Of a stretch of 21,466 nucleotides of DNA, positions 15,497 to 21,466 are shown piece by piece (position 1 is the stretch's first letter; every line of letters starts with the position of its first letter). This DNA comes from JANYJJ01 sp038241115 (GTDB lineage Bacteria > Pseudomonadota > Gammaproteobacteria > Burkholderiales > Burkholderiaceae_C). Both the position numbers and the translations under genes were made by a program. The DNA lies in assembly GCA_038241115.1 (NCBI GenBank), contig JBBRGA010000051.1:1-21466 (forward strand), read 5' to 3'. The notes beneath the pieces were generated by a model that was not told where the DNA came from, made no database searches, and saw nothing but the letters and a program-made list of their open reading frames with translations.

Positions 15497-16286
15497 GGGA
15501 GACCCCCAAATAAGCGTCTATCACGGCTTGACTGGCTCTAACTTCCTCCGGTATGCCATCGCCGATAATTTTTCCGTAATCCAGAACCACTACTCGGTCA
15601 GAAATATCCATCACAACACCCATGTCATGTTCAATCAAAACTATGGTTGTTCCAATTTCGTCATTGACTTTAAGAATGAACCGACACATCTCCCTCTTTT
15701 CTTCGACGTTCATTCCGGCCATTGGCTCGTCCAACATCAGGATGTCAGCCTCTGTAGCGAGCGCACGTCCAAATTCAACTTTTTTCTGAAGACCGTAGGC
15801 GAGCTTGCCAACTGGTGTGTTTTTTATGTGGTCAATCTCAAGAAACTTGATTATCTCTTCACACTTTTCTCTATTCCGCCTGTCTTCGTTCATTGCTTTC
15901 GGGAGACCGAACCCCACCTGCAAGAAATTGCTGTTTGTATGAAGCGACCGGCCTACCAGTATATTATCCAGTACGGACATTCGCTTAAAGAGGGCGAGAT
16001 TTTGAAAAGTCCTCGAAATACCATTTTTGGAAACAACATTGGGGCTGACCTTCTCAAGAACCCGGCCGTTAAAAAGGATGGTCCCCTCTTGAGGTTTATA
16101 TATTCCGTTGATGCAGTTCAACAGTGAGCTTTTACCCGCACCGTTTGGTCCGATGATTGCTCTGACTTCGTGTTTCAGAACATTGAAAGAAATGTCTGTG
16201 ATGGCTTTTACACCACCAAAGCGCAAGGATATATTTTTCAATTCCAAAACTGCATTGCCTATTGGGAATGTTCTGCCCTGTGTCAT
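15489..16286 (-). CDS. livG: ABC transporter ATP-binding protein LivG
   Basis: This 265-residue cytoplasmic ATPase of the LivG type powers import. Walker A is GPNGAGKS (46-53), the Q-loop Gln is Q95 (SRTFQN), Walker B is ILMLDEP (182-188) with the MAGMN that follows it in LivG proteins, and the switch His is H220 in LIEHDMG. The ABC signature is degenerate (YGLQKKVE, 164-171 in place of LSGGQ), a pattern seen in one LivG subgroup, so this need not mean loss of function. Its ATG overlaps the livF stop as ATGA. Hand-counted GC on the line from 15841 is 23 of 60, far below the flanking operons. Confidence 0.93.
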   Translation of the reverse strand: MTQGRTFPIGNAVLELKNISLRFGGVKAITDISFNVLKHEVRAIIGPNGAGKSSLLNCINGIYKPQEGTILFNGRVLEKVSPNVVSKNGISRTFQNLALFKRMSVLDNILVGRSLHTNSNFLQVGFGLPKAMNEDRRNREKCEEIIKFLEIDHIKNTPVGKLAYGLQKKVEFGRALATEADILMLDEPMAGMNVEEKREMCRFILKVNDEIGTTIVLIEHDMGVVMDISDRVVVLDYGKIIGDGIPEEVRASQAVIDAYLGVSHD

Positions 16287-17098
16287 GCTGCACTCTCACT
16301 GCTCTCTTTACGTTTATGAGCATCTTTGAAATTTATTCTTCCGTCCTTTGAAATGCCCAAATATAACTCCTTAACTTTCTCATCATTCAATAAACTGGCC
16401 GCTTGGCCTTCCAGCTTGACATACCCTGTTTCGAGAATGTAGGCATAGTCAGCGTTTTTCAGTGCGATATTTGTATTTTGCTCTGACAATAAAATGCTGA
16501 CTCCTTCTTTTTGATTCAATTCCTTCACTATGTTAAATATTTCTGCCACAAGCTGTGGTGCCAGGCCCATCGACGGCTCATCCAGCAGCAGCATTTTAGG
16601 TTTTGCCATCATCGCCCTTGCAACAGCCACCATTTGCTGCTCACCTCCTGAGGTGTACCCCGCTTGGCTTTTTCTTCTGTCCCTGAGTCGGTTGAAGTAG
16701 CCGTACATTCTCTCCAGCTCTTGACTCAATTCTGCTTTTGACAGCTTTCTTGAGTAGGCGCCAGCGATGATGTTCTCTTCAACGGTTAAATGCCCGAAAC
16801 ATCTTCGTCCTTCCAGGACGTGAACAACTCCCAGATGGACCAAATCTGTCGGCTGCTGTTTTTCGACAACAGTATCGTCATACTTTATTGAACCTTTTGT
16901 GACTTTGCCTCCCTCGAGGCTCAGCATGTTGGATATGGATTTCAAGGTTGTGCTTTTCCCGGCACCATTTGCACCCAATAGCGCCACGATCTTCCCTCTT
17001 GGAACACTAAGGGAAATATCGTGCAACGCCAGTATGGCGCTGTTGTACATTACCTCGATATTTTTAATCTCTAATATATTTTGCGAATTGACATTCAT
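16283..17098 (-). CDS. livF: ABC transporter ATP-binding protein LivF
   Basis: This 271-residue ATPase is the second of the LivG/LivF pair. Walker A is GANGAGKS (42-49), the signature is SGGEQQ (150-155), Walker B is MLLLDEP (169-175), and SEQN (205-208) takes the place of the switch-His motif, as is usual for LivF. The C-terminal tail is longer than in leucine-type LivF and carries GRINFKDAHKRK, a feature of a subgroup often found with acyl-CoA-ligase-linked carboxylate or aromatic importers (recalled, not checked). The start at 17098 is chosen for GAGGA six bases upstream; an upstream TTG at 17128 would add ten residues and has no such site. It is first in the livFGHM operon. Confidence 0.92.
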   Translation of the reverse strand: MNVNSQNILEIKNIEVMYNSAILALHDISLSVPRGKIVALLGANGAGKSTTLKSISNMLSLEGGKVTKGSIKYDDTVVEKQQPTDLVHLGVVHVLEGRRCFGHLTVEENIIAGAYSRKLSKAELSQELERMYGYFNRLRDRRKSQAGYTSGGEQQMVAVARAMMAKPKMLLLDEPSMGLAPQLVAEIFNIVKELNQKEGVSILLSEQNTNIALKNADYAYILETGYVKLEGQAASLLNDEKVKELYLGISKDGRINFKDAHKRKESSESAA

Positions 17099-17507
17099 CA
17101 GAAGTCCTCGAATATTCTTTTCCAACAATAAGACCGGTTCTTAGGAACATTGTTTCGGGCAGCCTTGGCGTCATTCGCTTGGCAATTTGCCTCCAACAGT
17201 CAGTGCCGCTCCTAATTTGAGTCGAGCGCGTTCGATGTGTGCGCTGCAGCGCGAGCTTTGGGGGGCAGAACAGCGGGAAGTTGCCTTCATGATCCGGTGC
17301 GGTACCTAGCAAGCAGAAAAAGCTCGCGCTCCATCCACGCGCAACGACTGCATCCGGAAAACCTGATCTTGTCGGGGCTGATCAAACAAATAGGCCAGCC
17401 GCTCCTACTAAGTCACACAGGCAGGGCAAATGCCGATGTTCTGATCGGGTGAAAGAATTAAGTTTCGTTACTGCCTGCAATTCAGTTTTAATGATGCCTT
17501 CTACAAC
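17099..17507. other. Gene-free spacer upstream of livF, GC-richer than both flanks
   Basis: About 410 bases separate the livF start from the binding-protein terminator. The first 50 bases upstream of livF hold GTTCTTAGGAAC (17137-17148), an imperfect inverted repeat resembling a sequence upstream of the binding-protein gene. From about 17150 to 17450 the GC content is visibly higher than in the genes on either side. Short open frames there (for example 17237-17452 on the plus strand) match nothing I recognise. It may be host sequence trapped between two acquired blocks, or a decayed gene. No clear -35/-10 pair was found. Confidence 0.4.
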
Positions 17508-17533
17508 AAAAACGGCGGGGATAGTACCCGCCG
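17508..17533 (-). terminator. Intrinsic terminator of the binding-protein gene
   Basis: CGGCGGG (17513-17519) and CCCGCCG (17527-17533) form a perfect 7-bp GC stem with a 7-base loop. On the minus strand the stem is followed at once by five T (17512-17508). It lies 107 bases downstream of the binding-protein stop, so that gene is probably transcribed alone rather than reading through into livFGHM. Confidence 0.88.
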
Positions 17534-17639
17534 CAATCGAAACGTTAAAAGTGAGTTTCAAGCTTTATCAAAATACAAATATCACCAAGAATTGAAATTA
17601 TATTAAAGTCCTTCCCTTTATTTTAATCAACTGCATTTC

Positions 17640-19004
17640 TCAGCACTTTTTTGGTACGATCTTGGTTTCTTCTGCAAACTTAGCTGCTGAATCTTCGAGC
17701 AGCTGTCTGATAAATGAAGGGTCAAGTGGTGCTGTGTAAGGCCTCACACTATTAAATTTCTTGCCGTCCCATTGCATCAGTGCGAATTTGCCAGCGCCTT
17801 CATGGTTTGCGCACGTGAAGGCGAAGGGGGCAAGCATTCCGGGAACACCCAGTTGAGTCATTCGTGCCTCGGTCAGGTTGATTGCCTCATAACCATCCCG
17901 AAACTCTGCTCCCGTGACAGCCTTACCGATCTTCTTGTGTATCGTTTGGGCGTTTCTCAGCCCTTCAACCCACATCATTGCGGCGCCTAACCCGCGATTG
18001 TAGTAAACCGTTCCGACCCGACTTGGGTCACTCATGTTACCTTTTTTAGCGCCATAAACGGTCTCCTTGATTTTCTCAACCAAGGGATAACTTCCGGGTA
18101 TCGCGTTCATGACGACATAAGTCCCTACCGCGGCTTGCCCTGCAGGGAACATATCTTCTTCGGCGCCACCGAAAGTAACGTACATCATTCGGTTACGCGG
18201 AAAATTGATACGCGCAGCGCTGTTCATGCCCGTCGAATTCATGCCGGAACCTGCGCCCCAGAAAGTGATCCAGTCAGGTTTTTCCTGTCTGATTTGTAAC
18301 CATTGGGATTGTTGCTCCAGACCTGGAGAAACGACCGCGATTTCTACGAGTGTAATTCCCCAGTCTGCGGCAATCTTACGCATAGCTGGCAATGGTTCGC
18401 GACCGAATGCCGAATCAATATGAAGGTGAACGATCTTCTTCCCCTTCATGACTTTTTTGGCCTGGTCTTCTGTCAAGCTGTCGTTCTTAATATTCGCTTC
18501 TATCTCTGCCATAAATCGAAGTTTTACTGCGATCTGGTTCCAATAGGTGCTTGCTGCATTGAATACCCAAGGCCATACTCTTCCATCGGCGGCATCCGAT
18601 CTTCCATAACCGTATTGGGCCAAGACGACATTGTCTGCGGCCATCCGATTAATCACGCTGTAAGCGCCAGGCGTCCCGAGGGTGTCAAACACCACCATCT
18701 TCTGACCGTCTTTGGTGGTCAGACGCTGATAACATTCAACTGTTTTCACTGCGTTGTATTCAGTCTCACATTCTTGCCACGTAAGCATTACTCCGTTTAC
18801 GCCACCATTCATGTTGACATAATTCAAATAGTCGATTTGTGCACCATAATATCCCGTACCCATTGCTGAAAATGGGCCAATGCGGCTACTTGGTATAGAG
18901 AAATACTGCGTCTCAGCGCTAAATGAAGCTTGTGGCAAGCCAGCTGTCAAAACTACGGCGAACGCCGCAGTGAAATGCAACTTTTGAAAAAACCTTTTAA
19001 TCAT
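17640..19004 (-). CDS. Periplasmic substrate-binding protein of the liv-type ABC importer
   Basis: This 454-residue precursor has a Sec signal peptide: basic MIKRFFQKLH, a hydrophobic core, and probable cleavage after SFSA near residue 30. The mature part is a type 1 periplasmic binding protein of the Peripla_BP_6 class. Its N-terminal region includes a GTGYYGAQIDYLNYVNMNGGVNG-type block (residues about 50-72), the helix and strand where such proteins bind the ligand carboxylate and amino groups. At about 450 residues it is longer than leucine-binding LivJ/LivK (about 370), pointing to a different ligand subgroup. AAGGA precedes the ATG. It is transcribed towards livF but separated by a strong terminator and a 510-base gap, so it can be expressed at a different level from the permease. 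Ligand unknown; the ureide locus nearby makes a nitrogenous compound possible but unproven. Confidence 0.9.
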   Translation of the reverse strand: MIKRFFQKLHFTAAFAVVLTAGLPQASFSAETQYFSIPSSRIGPFSAMGTGYYGAQIDYLNYVNMNGGVNGVMLTWQECETEYNAVKTVECYQRLTTKDGQKMVVFDTLGTPGAYSVINRMAADNVVLAQYGYGRSDAADGRVWPWVFNAASTYWNQIAVKLRFMAEIEANIKNDSLTEDQAKKVMKGKKIVHLHIDSAFGREPLPAMRKIAADWGITLVEIAVVSPGLEQQSQWLQIRQEKPDWITFWGAGSGMNSTGMNSAARINFPRNRMMYVTFGGAEEDMFPAGQAAVGTYVVMNAIPGSYPLVEKIKETVYGAKKGNMSDPSRVGTVYYNRGLGAAMMWVEGLRNAQTIHKKIGKAVTGAEFRDGYEAINLTEARMTQLGVPGMLAPFAFTCANHEGAGKFALMQWDGKKFNSVRPYTAPLDPSFIRQLLEDSAAKFAEETKIVPKKC

Positions 19005-19772
19005 GACCGTTTCCTTCTTTAAGGTTCAATGAAAATGTATTCTTAGAAATTGACTGCAAAATTCAGTCTCATTCGGTTCCAGCAAATGACGTTTCAACTC
19101 ACGTTTTTCTTTGTTATTGGGGCACCCAATCGGCATGTTCCGCAGCGGCGATGGCCGTGTGCTGAACAGGCGGGCTCAGTGGTTGCGTTGTGCGGGTTCC
19201 GGCCACTGCGGCTTTGACCAGCGCCCCGCGTTGCTTTTTGGGTGCAACAGCGGCTGACATCAAACCGTACGGGCCGCGGAAAGCCGGTTTGATCTGTGCG
19301 GAACGATCGCGAGACTCGCCTTCGACGTGGGGTGATGCAAACGTATCAAAGAATCGGTCATCAGAGCACTTCCTGAGTCAAGCTTTTAATGGGTAACGGT
19401 TATTGAACAAACCCGTTTCGCGACAGCATCACGAAGGCGCGGCATTGCCACACTTACGCTGTTCTGACGCCGTTCATGCTAGGTGCGAGAAGTCAAAAAT
19501 GCCGCGCGTAGTTACCCGGATTCCCTTGCGTTTCGAAAGTTTTGAACTTTCATTTAAGCCGGCGTCTATGTGGTGCCTAAAGCTAAGCCGACAGGTGCAT
19601 TTTTGCCGTTATTCATCGCTCGCCCCGCTCACACATCAAGGCATCGATTGAGCGCAGTCGACCGTCCGGGTGCGTGACTCGATCGGCTGAACGGGTGCGT
19701 CCCATCAGTTCTTTGCCGCAACTTTCCAAACCGCCGGAGTGCGCATGCGCATCCAACTTGGCTCAGGTCGGG
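19005..19772. other. Gene-poor region between LysR gene and binding-protein gene
   Basis: This 768-base stretch has no gene I can assign. Close to the binding-protein start are TTCTTAGAAA (19040-19049) and an inverted repeat GACTG-N7-CAGTC (19052-19068), plausible control sites. A stop-free minus-strand frame of 87 codons (19117-19377) ends in TAA at 19114 but has no early ATG; the longest ATG version is 48 residues, Ala-rich and unrecognised. Another inverted repeat is GAAAGTT-TTG-AACTTTC (19535-19551). Composition returns to GC-rich from about 19120, marking the right edge of the AT-rich cassette. Confidence 0.45.
19535..19551. repeat. Short perfect inverted repeat
   Basis: GAAAGTT and AACTTTC form perfect 7-bp arms around a 3-base loop (TTG). 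The stem is AT-rich and lacks a following T-tract on either strand, so a protein-binding site is as likely as a hairpin. It lies about 220 bases downstream of the LysR gene stop. Confidence 0.35.
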
Positions 19773-20723
19773 TCAGGCGGAATGGGTTGCCAACAATCTG
19801 CTGTGTGCAGCAACCTGGCATCGCCACGCATCGTCGTTGGTCAAAGTCAAAGCTGCTTCCAATGCGCGAGATGGATGGGCACTGGCGTGGGTCATGAAGC
19901 CGATGGGCGTGCCCACAACCGGGTCGCACATCGGCAGCGCTTCAAGCAGGGGGTTGTCGCGGGCTGTACCGACCAGCGCGCCCGGCAGCACGCTGCAAAC
20001 ATCCCCTGCCACGACGCTCAGGATCAAGGTAAGGATGGAGTTGGTCTCCATCGCCGGTATCACCGCGACACCAGCGGAAGTGAAAGCTGCGTCCACGACG
20101 GTGCGGTTATGCATTTCGGTTGTCAGAAGGCACAGGGGAAGCCGGGCCGCCTCAGCCCAGCTCAGTGAAGCGCCGATTTGCATCCCGGTGCTGTGAGGTG
20201 AGGCGCTGCGGCGCAAGAGAAAATAATGCTCGGTGTATTGGGCCACGGCGTGCAAGCGGCCTGCGGGTTTCATCCGCTCGGTGTAGCCCAGTGCCAGTTC
20301 TATCGACATGTCTTCCAGGCCTTGCTCCAGCGCTTGTGAACTCATGGACAACACCACCGGCGCAATACCCGGATGGCGCGCGCGCAGCATCGCAGCGAAG
20401 CGCCCAAGAATAGGCACCGCAGTAGGCACTGCGGCCATGCGCAGCGGCCCTTGCGGCACATGCAACGCGGCTTTCAGCTCCCGCTGCAACACGCTGGCTT
20501 CATGCAGCATGAGTTGCGCACTGGCCAGCACCCGCTTGCCTTCCAGCGTGAGCCCTACAAAATTGCGGTCGCGTTTGACGATCACCACATCAAACTCGCG
20601 CTCCAGTGCGCGCAACGCATTGGAAAGCGCCGGCTGCGTGATGTGGCAGGCAGCGGCCGCACGTCCGAAGTGCTTGTGCTCATTGAGTGCCAATAAATAG
20701 CGAAATGTCGAAAGCAGGTTCAC
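19773..20723 (-). CDS. LysR-family transcriptional regulator
   Basis: This 316-residue protein has an N-terminal winged helix-turn-helix (residues 1 to about 62: FGRAAAACHITQPALSNALRALE, then LTLEGKRVLASAQ) and a type 2 periplasmic-binding-like effector domain (about 90-300) beginning GPLRMAAVPTAVPILGRFAAMLR. Start is a GTG at 20723 with no strong ribosome site; the frame has no ATG further upstream before a stop. The gene is complete and GC-rich, unlike the transporter genes, and reads towards the binding-protein gene 768 bases away. Control of the transporter is possible but unsupported by spacing. It could also be linked to the formate dehydrogenase locus, since known fds operons have LysR regulators. 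The target is undetermined. Confidence 0.88.
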   Translation of the reverse strand: MNLLSTFRYLLALNEHKHFGRAAAACHITQPALSNALRALEREFDVVIVKRDRNFVGLTLEGKRVLASAQLMLHEASVLQRELKAALHVPQGPLRMAAVPTAVPILGRFAAMLRARHPGIAPVVLSMSSQALEQGLEDMSIELALGYTERMKPAGRLHAVAQYTEHYFLLRRSASPHSTGMQIGASLSWAEAARLPLCLLTTEMHNRTVVDAAFTSAGVAVIPAMETNSILTLILSVVAGDVCSVLPGALVGTARDNPLLEALPMCDPVVGTPIGFMTHASAHPSRALEAALTLTNDDAWRCQVAAHSRLLATHSA

Positions 20724-20817
20724 GGAAGGTTTGCGCTTGAGTGTCAGGAATTCTGTGTGTGAGGCGGATTGTTGAATTTAGTCTTGATTGAGATTTCACT
20801 GTTTTCAGGCCCCTGCC

Positions 20818-21271
20818 AGGCCGCCGGAGGAAGAACGGAATCACCCGGTCCCAGGCCCTGCGCCACGACCCCACCACCCCACCACGGTGGGGAACTTGAC
20901 GCCTCACGTGCGATGCTCAAACGCGTCCAGCTCGGCCAATGCCCCCTCGGCGCTGGTGGAGGTGTAGCCGGGCTTGATGGCCGCGACCAGCGCCTTGCGA
21001 TCCTTCCAGCTCGCATAGTCCAGGCTGTTGCGGATCAGGTGCACGATGCACGTCTGCAGCGTGGTGGCGGGGTACACCGCAGCCAAGGCTGCGGGCATGC
21101 CTTTGAGACCGTCTGTGACGGCGATCAGGATGTCTTTTCTGCCGTCGGGCAGGATGCCCAGGGCGAGGTAGACCGCTTTGCTGCGCACCACGACGTCTTC
21201 TCGAATCTTCACCCCGAATTCACACACGCGGCATCGAAGAAGACCACTGGGTACGTGGGCTCCAGCGCACG
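20818..21271 (-). pseudogene. Degenerate IS256-family transposase remnant
   Basis: Pieces of one IS256/mutator-type DDE transposase follow in order but in different frames. At 21271-21230, ALEPTYPVVFFDA carries the first catalytic Asp. After a frameshift, VKIREDVVVRSKAVYLALG is followed by DILIAVTDGLKGM, with the second Asp, and TLQTCIVHLIRNSLDYASWK (21210-20904). After another shift, SWRRAWDRVIPFF lies at about 20868-20830. Between LPDGRKD and ILIAVTDG roughly 25-30 residues normally present in the family (the segment with WIENTEGAKFW) are missing in frame. The N-terminal part and the C-terminal third, with the catalytic Glu, are absent. The element cannot transpose on its own. Terminal inverted repeats were not found. 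Confidence 0.85.
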
Positions 21272-21275
21272 GGAC

Positions 21276-21466
21276 GATGGGGCCACGAAGTAGCCTGGGG
21301 CTGCCGCGGTTGTCCGCAACATTTGAACTGGCATGCGTTGAACGTCCGGTTTCAAGTGGACGGAATCAACTTCTCCCATGGCTCCCATGGCTCCGACGGT
21401 TCCGACTCCTCCCACGCCTCTCACGGCTAACACGGCTCAGCGCGCGCCGACCGCCTGCAGCATCTG
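21276..21466. other. Low-complexity sequence at the right edge
   Basis: From about 21378 the plus strand consists of degenerate 9-base units around ATGGCTCCC, and would encode Met-Ala-Pro/Thr-Val-Pro-rich peptide open to the window edge (29 codons). There is no ribosome site before the ATG at 21378. The segment 21276-21375 lies just 5' of the transposase remnant on its coding strand and does not match the missing transposase N-terminus that I would expect. It may be an insertion sequence end or the start of an unseen gene; I cannot decide. Confidence 0.3.

Noticed and set aside
17237..17452. Short plus-strand frame between livF and the binding-protein gene
   Set aside because: No family resemblance and no ribosome site; it is mentioned only as part of the GC-richer spacer.

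Overview
The window looks like a chromosomal segment of a betaproteobacterium, most likely Comamonadaceae. The catabolic genes are GC-rich with G/C-ending codons, and they combine membrane-type urate oxidase PuuD, PuuE allantoinase and an NAD-linked molybdenum/tungsten formate dehydrogenase. The genus is inference.

Region 1 (1-8409) is a ureide (uric acid) degradation locus of two divergent units around a GntR/FCD regulator. Leftward run hiuH (5-hydroxyisourate hydrolase), puuD (membrane cytochrome c urate oxidase) and an NCS2 urate/xanthine permease. Rightward run gntR, puuE (allantoinase), a uraD-allC fusion (OHCU decarboxylase plus allantoate amidohydrolase) and an M20 amidohydrolase, with each stop codon overlapping the next start. 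Together they import urate and take it through 5-hydroxyisourate, OHCU, allantoin and allantoate to ureidoglycine. The M20 enzyme may act on a later ureido intermediate. A perfect 12-bp palindrome covers the -10 of the hiuH promoter and the gntR promoter, and its GTATAC core recurs upstream of puuD, so one regulator probably controls both arms.

Region 2 (8485-13159), convergent with region 1, encodes a two-subunit NAD-dependent formate dehydrogenase. It has a large catalytic subunit and a diaphorase subunit in which FdsG-like and FdsB-like parts are fused. No fdsC/fdhD or fdsD is present here.

Region 3 (13547-19004) is a branched-chain-amino-acid-type ABC importer: an overlapping livF-livG-livH-livM operon, and a separate upstream periplasmic binding protein gene with its own terminator. 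Base composition drops sharply here (about 37-38% GC on sample lines against 65% in the formate dehydrogenase genes), suggesting horizontal acquisition. The substrate is unknown.

Region 4 (19005-21466) holds a gene-poor stretch, a complete LysR-type regulator and a decayed IS256-family transposase with a frameshift, an internal in-frame deletion and truncated ends. The right edge is low-complexity sequence of unknown function. I found no tRNA, rRNA or CRISPR. The individual families are all known. The more unusual aspects are the arrangement, the M20 subfamily, the regulatory palindrome and the foreign transporter cassette.
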